A stretch of DNA of 34,912 nt, taken from positions 1 through 34,912 of IMG/VR virus record IMGVR_UViG_3300046791_000134. One strand, written 5' to 3'. Shown here one piece after another: positions 1 to 6,164 of the stretch. Under the pieces are notes generated by a model. That model was given only the letters and a program-made list of their open reading frames with translations, had not been told where the DNA came from and ran no database searches. Each line of letters starts with the position of its first letter. Position 1 is the stretch's first letter. A program made the position numbers and the translations under genes. Source of the stretch: a virus.

Positions 1-151
1 CGCCCTCGTCCAGCTTATGCTTGTCGATCCAGAAAGAACGACCCTGGAGAACAGCCTTTGACGCGGCCCACTTTGCGCCCTCGAGCGAGCCGTAGACGCC
101 AATGATTACGAAGTCCTCGTAATCCACGTCAGCCAGCACGAACACTTCCAT
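1..151 (-). CDS. Small phage protein, 3' end cut by window edge
   Basis: An open frame runs leftward off the window edge from an ATG at 151, with an AGGAAAGG ribosome site just upstream. The 50 visible residues begin MEVFVLADVDYEDF and end FWIDKHKLDEG. They look like a short regulatory or accessory protein of the kind common in phage early regions; no function is recognised. If the window is circular with one shared base, the frame continues into 34912-34868 and ends after AAWDITPVEAAAIS, giving about 64 residues. It lies just downstream of the next small leftward gene, in the same operon direction. Confidence 0.6.
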   Translation of the reverse strand, partial: MEVFVLADVDYEDFVIIGVYGSLEGAKWAASKAVLQGRSFWIDKHKLDEG

Positions 152-167
152 GGCCCACCTTTCCTCG

Positions 168-353
168 CTACTTGCCTTCACGGATCTTCTCGAGCGGGTC
201 AATCCTCTTGCTCCGCTCACACCACGCCCTGCAGCGATGGCACTCCATCAGTGAGATCACGGCGTAGGCCCCAGCCCTCATGTTGACCTCCTTCACGGAG
301 ATCCCTTTCCAGTCGTGGCCCCAGATGAAGCACCAGATTCTTTTGACCATCAT
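168..353 (-). CDS. Small Cys-rich protein, unknown function
   Basis: A 61-residue product that begins with two Met codons; the second, at 350, has slightly better spacing from a GGTGA sequence. It has an aromatic N-terminal stretch (residues 7-15, WCFIWGHDW) and a CxxCxxxC cluster (CHRCRAWC) near residue 40, then a charged tail. Small phage proteins with a W/H-rich start and a Cys pair are common and may bind one metal, but this is inference. It lies 9 bases after the upstream gene and belongs to the leftward accessory operon. Confidence 0.5.
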   Translation of the reverse strand: MMVKRIWCFIWGHDWKGISVKEVNMRAGAYAVISLMECHRCRAWCERSKRIDPLEKIREGK

Positions 354-362
354 TCACCGGTT

Positions 363-581
363 CTACTTGCTTTGATGTTTCCGCATCCACTTCAGGACCA
401 CTTCCAAGGCGGCGAGGGTGGCCGCAAGGAACTCCTCCTTGCACTCCTTGGGCTTCACGTAGATGATCTTCACCCCACGGTTGTAGGGGTACCGGTTCAG
501 TTCCCTCGCCTTCTTGCGTCCGGTGTTCGTCCCCTTGGCCCACGCTTCGCGCAGGACTGTCTTCGGAATCTTCTTGCTCAT
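363..581 (-). CDS. Small basic hypothetical protein
   Basis: A 72-residue, Lys/Arg-rich product starting MSKKIPKTVLREAW. The ATG at 581 is chosen because GGAGAAG lies 4-10 bases upstream and because it follows the HNH gene stop at 593 by 11 bases; a longer upstream frame would run deep into that gene. The C-terminal half is a predicted amphipathic helix (EEFLAATLAALEVVLKWM). No family is recognised. The basic charge would fit nucleic-acid binding, but nothing else supports that. Confidence 0.55.
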   Translation of the reverse strand: MSKKIPKTVLREAWAKGTNTGRKKARELNRYPYNRGVKIIYVKPKECKEEFLAATLAALEVVLKWMRKHQSK

Positions 582-592
582 GCTCTTCTCCA

Positions 593-946
593 CTAAAGCG
601 AAAGTCTCAACTGTCCGCGCTTCCGATCCCGCGTCTCGCTGGCGTTCTTCTGGTGGTGTTTCACGTCGTACCGCAGGTGGCACCGCTGGCACATGGCCTT
701 CAGGTTCCTACGGCGCGAGTCCTTCGGGTTGTGGTTCAGGTGCGCGATGGTCAGGATGATGACGCCCTTGGCCCACAGAGCGTAGGTCTTGTGCATCTCC
801 TGGCACCGCCGTGGCCCTGGGTTGGTGCGATGCAGACCACATTCTCCGGTGCATTCGCACTGCTCCCCGGCCCGCTTGAGGATCTCCTTGCGGATCTCCT
901 TCCAGTTCCGGGGGTACAGGGCCAGCTTTTCTTTCGTGAGTGGCAT
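593..946 (-). CDS. HNH endonuclease
   Basis: A 117-residue HNH nuclease. HNH enzymes cut DNA with a single metal held in a beta-beta-alpha fold. Visible features are the N-terminal YPRNWKEIRKEIL, a CxCxGECG cluster near residue 32, a long-spaced AHLNHNP motif carrying the catalytic His pair, and NLKAMCQRCHLRYD, which supplies the last Asn/His and a CxxC zinc pair. Start 946 (MPLTKEKL) is preferred over 967 because it avoids a 17-base overlap with the upstream gene and fits the family N-terminus as I remember it; neither start has a good SD. Small phage HNH proteins may act in packaging or as mobile elements; which applies here cannot be told. Confidence 0.8.
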   Translation of the reverse strand: MPLTKEKLALYPRNWKEIRKEILKRAGEQCECTGECGLHRTNPGPRRCQEMHKTYALWAKGVIILTIAHLNHNPKDSRRRNLKAMCQRCHLRYDVKHHQKNASETRDRKRGQLRLSL

Positions 947-950
947 ATGG

Positions 951-1181
951 TTACAAACAGCATTCATCGATTAGATCGATCTTCCCGAATGCCCGGATCT
1001 CACTCTCGAACTCGGCCCACTGTCCAGGGCTGGGATTACCACCATGGTCAGGCCCCCGGACGATGTGAATAGCCATGAGGGAAAGGGCTGCCTCCGTGAC
1101 TTTCTGAAGAGACATCTTCAGAGAGCCGATCTCCTCTGCCATCTTCATCCGCTTCTCGAAGCACGCCTCTAATTCAGTCAT
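951..1181 (-). CDS. Small helical hypothetical protein
   Basis: A 76-residue product. The ATG at 1181 is preferred over the longer frame from 1211 because GGAGGAG sits 7 bases upstream. The first half is probably a single long helix (residues 1-45, rich in Glu, Lys, Met and Ala). The second half has a His/Pro/Gly segment (RGPDHGGNPSPGQW) and ends in ECCL. No family is recognised. It lies between the Gly-X repeat gene and the HNH gene in one leftward operon. Confidence 0.6.
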   Translation of the reverse strand: MTELEACFEKRMKMAEEIGSLKMSLQKVTEAALSLMAIHIVRGPDHGGNPSPGQWAEFESEIRAFGKIDLIDECCL

Positions 1182-1204
1182 TGTCCGACTCCTCCAAAGA
1201 TCAA

Positions 1205-1825
1205 TCACCAAAGGTTCGGCACTTCCGCCAGGATCTCCCGCTTGAGAGCGCCCATCTTGTCTTCCTGTTCCTGCACTTCACCGATCAGCGCCACGACGAA
1301 ACAGCGTTCGCCTTTCCACTTCCATGGCGAGAGAGTCGCATGGAGAGCGTTCGGGGTGCAGACTTCCAGCGGCCCCTTGATCTCCTCGACCATGCCGACG
1401 CTGCGAGGGCCCCCGGAGCCGTTGTTCGCCGGGGTCCCGTCCTTCTTCGCCCGCCAGAAGCCGAGCCGAGCGCCGCCAGCGCAAAGCTGGGCGGCGCGTT
1501 CGCCTCCTGCGGAGGCGAGGATTGCTTCGATGTAGGATTTCTCCCCGGACCCGTCCCCGTACCCGGACCCGTCCCCGTACCCGTACCCGGACCCGGACCC
1601 GTCCCCGTACCCGTACCCGGACCCGTACCCGTACCCGGACCCGGACCCGTCCCCGTACCCGTACCCGGACCCGTACCCGGACCCGTCCCCGTACCCGGAC
1701 CCGGACCCGTCCCCGTACCCGGACCCGGACCCGTACCCGGACCCGTCCCCGTACCCGGACCCGGACCCGGACCCGTACCCGTACCCGTACCCGGACCCGT
1801 CAAGGCTCGCTTCGCTCGCCTTCAA
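1205..1825 (-). CDS. Gly-X repeat protein with conserved C-terminal domain
   Basis: A 206-residue protein. The only sensible start is a TTG at 1825 that overlaps the TGA of the upstream gene (TTGA), with GGGAGAG about 15 bases upstream; the long frame continuing to 1996 runs over the neighbour and has no start of its own. After nine residues come 43 dipeptides, each Asp, Ser or Tyr followed by Gly, then a C-terminal domain of about 110 residues (GFWRAKKDGTPANNG, EIKGPLEVCTPNALHAT, KWKGERCFVVAL, MGALKREILAE). I remember this last domain from phage proteins of unknown function, with similar Gly/Tyr-rich spacers. The Gly-Tyr tract could be a flexible or self-associating linker; this is inference. 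Confidence 0.75.
   Translation of the reverse strand: MKASEASLDGSGYGYGYGSGSGSGYGDGSGYGSGSGYGDGSGSGYGDGSGYGSGYGYGDGSGSGYGYGSGYGYGDGSGSGYGYGDGSGYGDGSGEKSYIEAILASAGGERAAQLCAGGARLGFWRAKKDGTPANNGSGGPRSVGMVEEIKGPLEVCTPNALHATLSPWKWKGERCFVVALIGEVQEQEDKMGALKREILAEVPNLW
1544..1801 (-). repeat. 43 x 6-bp tandem repeat (GGGNNN-type), coding
   Basis: There are 258 bases of uninterrupted 6-bp units. On the coding (minus) strand each unit is GAC, TCC or TAC followed by GGG, so it encodes Asp-Gly (8), Ser-Gly (18) or Tyr-Gly (17). Every Gly codon is GGG, which gives a G3 run every six bases on the coding strand and mRNA. Asp units are always followed by a Ser unit and, except for the first, always preceded by a Tyr unit, so the order is not random. 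The tract lies inside the gene at 1205-1825 and keeps frame. Confidence 0.97.
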
Positions 1826-2106
1826 GCCCAAGGGCCACTCTCCCAGGCTTTCGCGGCCTCTTCGCTGGCCTCCATGACGGACGTGACATCGCGGAGCGTG
1901 ATCGCAGGGACAGCGGGCCCAACCTTGCTGTTCTTGCTGGGGCCCGTCGCGGCGAGCCCGAGGATGCCTTTGACGTCCTGCGACCAGTAGACGCACATGC
2001 GGGCCTTCTCGATCCGGATGGTGGCCTTGTCGCTGGGATCCCCGTACCCGAAGAACACTCCCTTGTGGGCCGTGGTCACGACCACAGCGGATTTCTTGGA
2101 TGCCAT
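1822..2106 (-). CDS. DUF6948-like phage protein
   Basis: A 94-residue product starting MASKKSAVVVTTAHKGVFFG. ATG 2106 is chosen over 2112 because AGGAGG lies 7 bases upstream of it and only about one base upstream of the other. The motif set (VVVTTAHKGVFFGY, ARMCVYWSQDVKGILGLAATGP, ITLRDVTSVMEA) matches, from memory, the phage family DUF6948, whose function is unknown. The downstream repeat gene starts inside its stop codon, so the two are probably translated together. Confidence 0.75.
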   Translation of the reverse strand: MASKKSAVVVTTAHKGVFFGYGDPSDKATIRIEKARMCVYWSQDVKGILGLAATGPSKNSKVGPAVPAITLRDVTSVMEASEEAAKAWESGPWA

Positions 2107-2140
2107 ATTCATTCCTCCTAGTAAGTTCTTGCCTTTGGTC

Positions 2141-2344
2141 CTAGTCCTTCTGGATGTGGTACAACGCGTTCTCGCGCTCGTCCTGCGTCAGCGCCGAAGC
2201 GTGGATCAGCTTCCCCTGGATCTGCATTCCGAAACGGTTGCGGAGATGCCGCAGATCCTCCCGGCCGCTCGTCACCAGAGCCGAGAGCCGCTTGAACGCC
2301 CACTGGTCGAAGTCGATCCGGTCTGTCACCTTCTGGCTCACCAT
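2141..2344 (-). CDS. Small hypothetical protein
   Basis: A 67-residue product starting MVSQKVTDRIDFDQWAF. ATG 2344 is preferred over 2386 because GGAGGAAAT lies directly upstream. The sequence is mostly helical and charged (REDLRHLRNRFGMQI, TQDERENALYHIQKD). No family is recognised. It appears to be the first gene of the left-hand leftward operon, with a possible promoter 45-75 bases upstream. Confidence 0.6.
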   Translation of the reverse strand: MVSQKVTDRIDFDQWAFKRLSALVTSGREDLRHLRNRFGMQIQGKLIHASALTQDERENALYHIQKD

Positions 2345-2390
2345 ATTTCCTCCGTCAAAAGTCATAGGTCCAACCTGCTCATCCATGTAG

Positions 2391-2421
2391 ACTATACGCC
2401 ATATCTCTCAAATAGTTTCAA
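2391..2421 (-). promoter_or_regulatory. Possible weak promoter for the left-end operon
   Basis: On the minus strand TTGAAA (2421-2416) and TATAGT (2396-2391) are separated by 19 bases. This is a recognisable sigma-70 arrangement, but the spacer is longer than the usual 16-18. It lies in the AT-rich gap between the leftward operon and the rightward ribbon-helix-helix gene, and would start transcripts about 40 bases before the ATG at 2344. A regulator made next to it could act here. Confidence 0.3.
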
Positions 2422-2505
2422 ATAATCTGTTAGATAATGCGAATGTTGGTGAAATTGTCCTGTCGAGAGCGTATAACTAGGTGGATGAACAAGAAGGACA
2501 AGAAG

Positions 2506-2649
2506 ATGAGCCATGCTAGGGACTGGAAGACCGTTGGCATTGAAGAGAAATGGCTGGAGCAGCTCCGCGTAGAAGCGGAGAAGAACCGCCGCAGCGCCCA
2601 GGAAATGCTTGGGCTTATCCTTGAGGAGCGATACACCGCTCCGAAGTAG
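2506..2649 (+). CDS. Ribbon-helix-helix (Arc/CopG-type) regulator
   Basis: A 47-residue product starting MSHARDWKTVGIEEKW. The pattern is one short beta strand (KTVGI) followed by two helices (EEKWLEQLRVEAEKNRR and SAQEMLGLILEERY), which is the ribbon-helix-helix fold used by small dimeric DNA-binding repressors. ATG 2506 has AAGGA 7 bases upstream; 2485 and 2437 are longer alternatives. It is the only rightward gene in the left 6.7 kb and faces away from the left-end operon, a typical place for an autoregulating repressor. Its operator was not identified. Confidence 0.65.
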   Translation: MSHARDWKTVGIEEKWLEQLRVEAEKNRRSAQEMLGLILEERYTAPK

Positions 2650-2660
2650 GTAATAGAGGA

Positions 2661-2683
2661 CCGGTGAGGGGGTACCGCACCGG
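2661..2683. other. GC-rich hairpin between convergent genes
   Basis: CCGGTG (2661-2666) pairs with CACCGG (2678-2683) around an 11-base loop. It lies 12 bases after the ribbon-helix-helix gene stop and between two convergent genes, where a bidirectional terminator would be expected. Neither strand has a U-run after it, so it is not a clear intrinsic terminator. Confidence 0.35.
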
Positions 2684-2750
2684 CCCCGAGGAGAGAGGGT
2701 GGTGAACCCTTCGCCTCATCGCGCAAGACGCGACAATCCGAAGTGTTCAT

Positions 2751-2912
2751 CTACCACCGGTCCATAAACTTGAGCATTGCCCAGAGCACCAGGGCGAACG
2801 GAACGAGCACAATCCCAGCCACCTTCAGGTACAGCCGCACCTCATACCAGAACATGGCGCGGTCAACATCGCTGCGGCGCACAGCCGTCTGTTTGTTAGG
2901 ATTGAATTTCAT
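2751..2912 (-). CDS. Small single-pass membrane protein
   Basis: A 53-residue product starting MKFNPNKQTAVRRSD, with GAGGGGGAT directly before the ATG. Residues 1-27 are polar and positively charged; about residues 30-49 form one hydrophobic helix (VAGIVLVPFALVLWAMLKF), ending DRW. The charge pattern suggests the N-terminus stays in the cytoplasm. It starts 7 bases after the stop of the upstream winged-helix gene. The role is unknown; a single-TM peptide in a phage early operon could be an anti-host or exclusion factor, but there is no direct evidence. Confidence 0.7.
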   Translation of the reverse strand: MKFNPNKQTAVRRSDVDRAMFWYEVRLYLKVAGIVLVPFALVLWAMLKFMDRW

Positions 2913-2919
2913 ATCCCCC

Positions 2920-3174
2920 TCACAACAGCGTCAGATGCACGGGTTTCGGAGGCTCAAGCGAGAGGCGGTAGCGGACCACTCTCGAGCCGTTCTCGCTGAA
3001 GCCTTCCTCGATCGTCTGGATGGAAAGGCCACGATCGCGCAGTCGGCGGATGTAATCTCGAGCGGCGGCGACCTGACACTTATCCTCGATCTCTTTCGTG
3101 GTGGCTGAGAGATTGAGGGTCAAATAGTCGTACACCCTAAGCAGTCTTGGGGACTTCAGGTCTTCCCGTTTCAT
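2920..3174 (-). CDS. Winged-helix-like DNA-binding protein
   Basis: An 84-residue product starting MKREDLKSPRLLRVYDYL. The order is helix, short strand, helix (TTKEIEDKCQ), recognition-like helix (AAARDYIRRLRDRG), then two strands forming a wing (LSIQTIEEGF and SRVVRYRLSLE), as in small phage winged helix-turn-helix proteins. GGGGGTG lies 4 bases before the ATG. It overlaps the upstream zinc-site gene by 38 bases. It probably binds DNA; the target is unknown. Confidence 0.6.
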   Translation of the reverse strand: MKREDLKSPRLLRVYDYLTLNLSATTKEIEDKCQVAAARDYIRRLRDRGLSIQTIEEGFSENGSRVVRYRLSLEPPKPVHLTLL

Positions 3175-3331
3175 GCTTCACCCCCTCTTTTTCCGCGTAA
3201 CAAATCACATGCTCGATGACTCTTTGATGTTCGATGCCTGCGATCCAGGAGAAGACCATTTGTCCGGGCTTGATCTCTCCATGGCACTTGCCGCAGACAC
3301 CACGCCTACTCGCTCTCCACATCATTCCCAT
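3137..3331 (-). CDS. Small zinc-site protein
   Basis: A 64-residue product. The start at 3331 is set by GGAGG 7 bases upstream. Cys13-x2-Cys16 and His41-x2-Cys44 could hold one zinc ion; between them lies KPGQMVFSWIAGIEHQRV, which resembles the strand segment of small treble-clef or LIM-like sites. It ends inside the next gene (38-base overlap). A tract with TATAAA on the minus strand lies about 40 bases upstream, but no convincing -35 goes with it. Confidence 0.55.
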   Translation of the reverse strand: MGMMWRASRRGVCGKCHGEIKPGQMVFSWIAGIEHQRVIEHVICYAEKEGVKHETGRPEVPKTA

Positions 3332-3464
3332 GGTCTGCCCTCCACCTAGACCGGGACCCTTTCCCCTTTATAGGGGCTTCTGTACCCACTGACCCATTCG
3401 CTACAGGCTGAACCGCTGCTCCAGCCGCCCCTCTACGCTTCCGGCTGGAATGCCGACACTCTCG

Positions 3465-3653
3465 TCAAGTCAGTCCTTGACTCATCCGGCATCGCCTCTT
3501 ACTGAGCAGTCTCCAAGAAGCCCCAAAGGACCCCTTGGGGAACTGCTCTTCAGAGGTCGCCTTTTGTTCCGCCTCGGAGAGGCCGTGGCCGCGAAGCCCT
3601 TGGCCTTCTTTTCGGAGTACAGCCCCGTCCAAGACGACGCCTGTAGCGTTCAC
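3465..3653 (-). CDS. Doubtful small ORF after rusA
   Basis: A GTG at 3653 follows the resolvase stop by three bases, and the frame stays open for 62 codons (MNATGVVLDGAVLRKEGQG to RCRMSQGLT). A weak GAGAA lies 7 bases upstream. Support is the position and the open frame only; the composition is not distinctive and a strong stem-loop (3504-3548) lies within it. It may be a real short gene or simply structured untranslated RNA. Confidence 0.3.
   Translation of the reverse strand: MNATGVVLDGAVLRKEGQGLRGHGLSEAEQKATSEEQFPKGSFGASWRLLSKRRCRMSQGLT
3504..3548. repeat. Nested inverted repeat (stem-loop)
   Basis: Outer arms GAGCAGT (3504-3510) and ACTGCTC (3542-3548) enclose inner arms CCCCAA (3521-3526) and TTGGGG (3535-3540). 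The hairpin would form on either strand. It sits downstream of the RusA gene in the leftward operon and could slow or end transcription or stabilise the mRNA end, though no U-run follows. The stretch 3332-3464 holds no gene that I can support, only a CCCCT/AGGGG hairpin at 3363-3376. Confidence 0.5.
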
Positions 3654-3656
3654 TGC

Positions 3657-3998
3657 TTAATTCTCGATCTGAACCGTGATGCTCACTCTCTCGATGCCCG
3701 TCTGCTCGATGCGCGTGGCATGGACTTCCTTGATGCCGCGATCGCGCTTGAATAGGCCGTCCTCGATGGCCTTCAGGATGTTCGAGGTGTCGATCCTCGC
3801 CTTCTTCTTCCACGCGATGGCGATGGAGACGACGGCGGCGGATCCTTTTGGGATCTCGTCAGGGAGACCGCCCAAGTTCGCCAGCAAGCGGACACGGCGC
3901 TTGAAGGCCACGTACCGCTTGGCGGTTTTTGTCCAAGGGGCAGCGTGAACGGGGAAGCCCACCAGAGGCTCCGTTACGCTGATCGTCCAGTTTTTCAT
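3657..3998 (-). CDS. rusA: RusA-family Holliday junction resolvase
   Basis: A 113-residue protein of normal RusA length (about 110-130). RusA dimers cut four-way DNA junctions using acidic residues that bind Mg. The core here is RIDTSNILKAIEDGLFKRD: Asp70, Asn73, Lys76, Asp80 and Asp86 match the family pattern D-x-x-N-x-x-K-x-x-x-D followed by an acidic residue. The usual second Asp of the central pair is replaced (DRGIKEV), which deserves a check. It sits downstream of the SSB and ERF genes, so the operon provides annealing, strand protection and resolution for phage recombination. Confidence 0.8.
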   Translation of the reverse strand: MKNWTISVTEPLVGFPVHAAPWTKTAKRYVAFKRRVRLLANLGGLPDEIPKGSAAVVSIAIAWKKKARIDTSNILKAIEDGLFKRDRGIKEVHATRIEQTGIERVSITVQIEN

Positions 3999-4099
3999 GT
4001 TGTTCCACTCGATCTCTGGGCCTGCGGCTCATCCCGCGAGGCCCCATCCCATACCCCAGGTCACTTCCCAACCCCCTCTCGATCCCCCGGGCCAGGTGC

Positions 4100-4585
4100 C
4101 TACTCGTCGTCTTCTGGAGGCTGCCCTACGGCGTAGGGCGTGATCGTCAGTCCGGGTTCTCCGGTGGTCGTGCAGTTCGCAAGCATCCGCTCGACGTCCT
4201 TCTTGCCTTCGTCGCTCATCTCGTGATGCGCCCACTCCTTCACCATGGCGAGGAACCGTTTCCAATCGGTCGTCTCACGGCCCTTGGTGTCGGCGAGCTT
4301 CACCCCAAATGCTCCACGCTGGAGCATCCCGCGATCCTTGCCAGAGAGGGTCTTGACTTCGACCTTCAGCTCCTTCTCGTACTTCTCGAAGAGCTTGCGC
4401 TTCTTGACGACGACGTAGAGTTCCTTGAGCAGCGGCTCGCAGAGCTCGCTGTAGGCAAGGGGCGTCTCCGCGAGAGCTTCAGCGCTCTCAGGTCCAGGGA
4501 GATCCTTGCTGAAGTGCTCGATCACCTGCTGGGCGTCGGTCTTCGGCGCGTCGTCGAGCGATAGGTCGTCCAGTTCTTCATTCAT
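4100..4585 (-). CDS. Hypothetical protein of the recombination operon
   Basis: A 161-residue product starting MNEELDDLSLDD. ATG 4585 is chosen because it lies directly after the ssb stop (4588); longer frames read through ssb. The N-terminus is acidic and low in complexity; residues 50-90 form a likely coiled coil (LLKELYVVVKKRKLFEKYEKEL); then comes a basic segment with GAFGVKLADTKGRETTDWKRF. Its place between ssb and the resolvase suggests a recombination or replication accessory role. No family is named with confidence. The 100 bases between it and RusA (3999-4099) carry nothing I recognise. Confidence 0.65.
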   Translation of the reverse strand: MNEELDDLSLDDAPKTDAQQVIEHFSKDLPGPESAEALAETPLAYSELCEPLLKELYVVVKKRKLFEKYEKELKVEVKTLSGKDRGMLQRGAFGVKLADTKGRETTDWKRFLAMVKEWAHHEMSDEGKKDVERMLANCTTTGEPGLTITPYAVGQPPEDDE

Positions 4586-4587
4586 GG

Positions 4588-4977
4588 CTACACCTTCACG
4601 TCGTTCATGTCGTCCGATGCGGCCGGGGCTTCCTCGCCCTTCTTGCCTTGGCCGCCGATGAAGGTGAGCCGATCGGCCGTGACGCGGATCTTGGACCGCT
4701 TCTGCCCCTGATCCGTCTCCCACCGCTCTTGCTTGAGCCGCCCTTCGACGTGAAGCTGGCGGCCCTTCTTCAGGTACTCGCAGACCTTTTCCGCACCGTC
4801 CCCGAACTTCACGCAGTCGATGAAGGAGACTTCCTCGACCTTCTCGCCGCTCGACTTGGTGTAGTTGTTGTTCAGCGCCAGCGTGAACTCGAGGACCGCC
4901 GTTCCCGTGGGGGTGTAGCGCAGTTCCGGATCCGCCGTCAGGTTCCCGAGGATCATGACCTTATTCACGCAGCTCAT
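4588..4977 (-). CDS. ssb: Single-stranded DNA-binding protein
   Basis: A 129-residue SSB with the OB-fold of bacterial SSBs: MSCVNKVMILGNLTADPELRYTP-like start, then FTLALNNN, SFIDCVKFG, AEKVCEYLKKGRQLHVEGRL, and W residue in QERWETD. It coats ssDNA exposed by replication or resection. The ATG overlaps the stop of the ERF gene by four bases (ATGA), so the two are translationally coupled. The usual acidic tip ending in D-I-P-F, which recruits partner proteins in bacterial SSBs, is replaced by DDMNDVKV; the acidic character remains but the Pro-Phe end is missing. Confidence 0.95.
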   Translation of the reverse strand: MSCVNKVMILGNLTADPELRYTPTGTAVLEFTLALNNNYTKSSGEKVEEVSFIDCVKFGDGAEKVCEYLKKGRQLHVEGRLKQERWETDQGQKRSKIRVTADRLTFIGGQGKKGEEAPAASDDMNDVKV

Positions 4978-5696
4978 TGCTTGATCTCCTTGATGGTCTG
5001 GATGAGTTTCGAGCCGACTCCGTTGAGCTGGTAGGCGATCTCCACCATGCAGAGGGACTTCCCGGCCGTCTCCGCGATGGCCTTGTGCTCCGGAACGGAC
5101 GTGGCGAACGTCGTGGTGTCGCCGCCCGTCACCTTCCAGACCTTCGGCTTAATCTCCTCTACCGCTGCGATGGTGCCGCGCCACGCGACGTTCTTCGTGT
5201 CGGGCTTCTTGGGCTCTTCCTTCTTGGTCGGCTTCTCTTCCTTGGCGGGAGGCTTCGGCTTTCCGCCAGCGCGGCCTTCAGTGCCTTCACCGTCGTCATC
5301 CTCATCGGATTCTCCGCTCCCATCGTCATCATCAGCAGGAACCCCCAGAAGCGCCGCCAGACTCACGCGGCGGGCATAGGTGATGGCGGAAGCCAACTCC
5401 TGCGGCTTGACCCCTCCAGGGAGCGGGTAGACGCCGGAGATCGACTGCCCGGACTCGTGGGCAATCATGGTCTTGATGAAGTGGTTCCGCTGCTCGTCGA
5501 TGCCTGTGGGCTGAAGCACGGTCAAGCCATGCTTTGCCAGCGGCCCGTCGACCACCTCATGGAGAGCCGCCAGATCCGCGTACTTCGATTTGAAGAACGG
5601 GTTGACCTTGTTCCGAACCAAGGTCTTGAACTCCTTCTTTGCCGCGATGAGGGCCTTCACCAGTTCGGGCCCCATGCCGTTCGTGTCAGCGACCAT
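4974..5696 (-). CDS. erf: ERF-family single-strand annealing protein
   Basis: A 240-residue annealase of the ERF type. The N-terminal domain shows KKEFKTLVRNKVNPFFKSKYADL, a gap region with GLTVLQPTG, and TYARRVSLAALLGVPADDDDG, all typical of ERF. An acidic then Lys/Pro-rich linker (roughly residues 125-170) leads to a second, beta-rich domain of about 70 residues (WRGTIAAVEEIKPKVWKV to QTIKEIKQ), which looks like a small OB-type fold. ATG 5696 is preferred (GGTGA upstream); ATG 5720 and longer starts lack an SD. It anneals complementary ssDNA, probably with the SSB encoded next to it. Confidence 0.85.
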   Translation of the reverse strand: MVADTNGMGPELVKALIAAKKEFKTLVRNKVNPFFKSKYADLAALHEVVDGPLAKHGLTVLQPTGIDEQRNHFIKTMIAHESGQSISGVYPLPGGVKPQELASAITYARRVSLAALLGVPADDDDGSGESDEDDDGEGTEGRAGGKPKPPAKEEKPTKKEEPKKPDTKNVAWRGTIAAVEEIKPKVWKVTGGDTTTFATSVPEHKAIAETAGKSLCMVEIAYQLNGVGSKLIQTIKEIKQ

Positions 5697-5805
5697 TTGG
5701 TCACCGTGCCTTTCTCCCATCGCTACTTGGCGTGGGCCTCTCGGCCCTCCTGTGAAGAAGGCCGAGTGGTTCACCCCAACTGAGTTCGGAGAGTAAGGAG
5801 ACTAG

Positions 5806-5940
5806 TTAGAAGTCCTCCCGCCCTCGGTCGGAGATTTCCTCCGCATCCGAATGGGAGATGGGATCGAAGTGGCCGCCGCCGCTCATCACCAGATGAAGCT
5901 GGCAGAGCTCGTCGGTACTGGAGTCGCAGGTGCAGATCAA
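5806..5940 (-). CDS. Small Cys/His peptide with TTG start
   Basis: A 44-residue product, MICTCDSSTDELCQLHLVM to GREDF. The TTG start overlaps the TGA of the upstream gene (TTGA) and has GGGAGGTG four bases upstream, which makes it convincing although short. Three Cys (CTC, then DELCQLH) and His residues could bind metal. No family is recognised. The stretch from 5697 to 5805, between this gene and ERF, holds no gene I can support. Confidence 0.55.
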   Translation of the reverse strand: MICTCDSSTDELCQLHLVMSGGGHFDPISHSDAEEISDRGREDF

Positions 5941-6164
5941 AAGGCACCTCCCATGAAAAGAAGGACATTCGGGATCAGGAGAACCACGATCACCTTGAGC
6001 CAGCCCAAGCGGCGGGCCTTCTCGTTCTGGTAGTCGACGTACCGCTCGAGGCTGATTTTTCCGCTCCCTTCGCACAGGGCGCAGGCGTGAGACTCTTCCC
6101 CGTCGCACGATGGGCACACCTGGGGATCATCCTCGGGCGGGTCAAGCGGGCCGTCGTAGTTCAT
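5937..6164 (-). CDS. Zinc-knuckle plus membrane-anchor protein
   Basis: A 75-residue product starting MNYDGPLDPPEDD. Cys17-x2-Cys20 and Cys28-x2-Cys31 (CEGSGK) form a DnaJ-like zinc knuckle; residues 55-73 are one hydrophobic helix ending MGGAF. The predicted picture is a zinc site held at the inner membrane face. It overlaps the upstream gene by four bases (ATGA) and the downstream TTG gene by three, so the three are tightly coupled. The role is unknown. Confidence 0.7.
   Translation of the reverse strand: MNYDGPLDPPEDDPQVCPSCDGEESHACALCEGSGKISLERYVDYQNEKARRLGWLKVIVVLLIPNVLLFMGGAF

Noticed and set aside
1544-1801. Repeat considered as a CRISPR array
   Set aside because: Units are six bases with no spacers, and the tract is coding; no cas genes are present.
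1522-2121. Plus-strand frame reading the repeat as Arg-Thr/Arg-Pro repeats
   Set aside because: Forced by the six-base repeat, which is open in several frames. The minus frame continues into a conserved-looking C-terminal domain and is coupled to its neighbour, so it is the real one.
5771-6117. Alternative minus frames across 5771-6117
   Set aside because: They overlap the zinc-knuckle/TM gene and lack SDs; the short TTG-led frame at 5940 fits the gene chain better.
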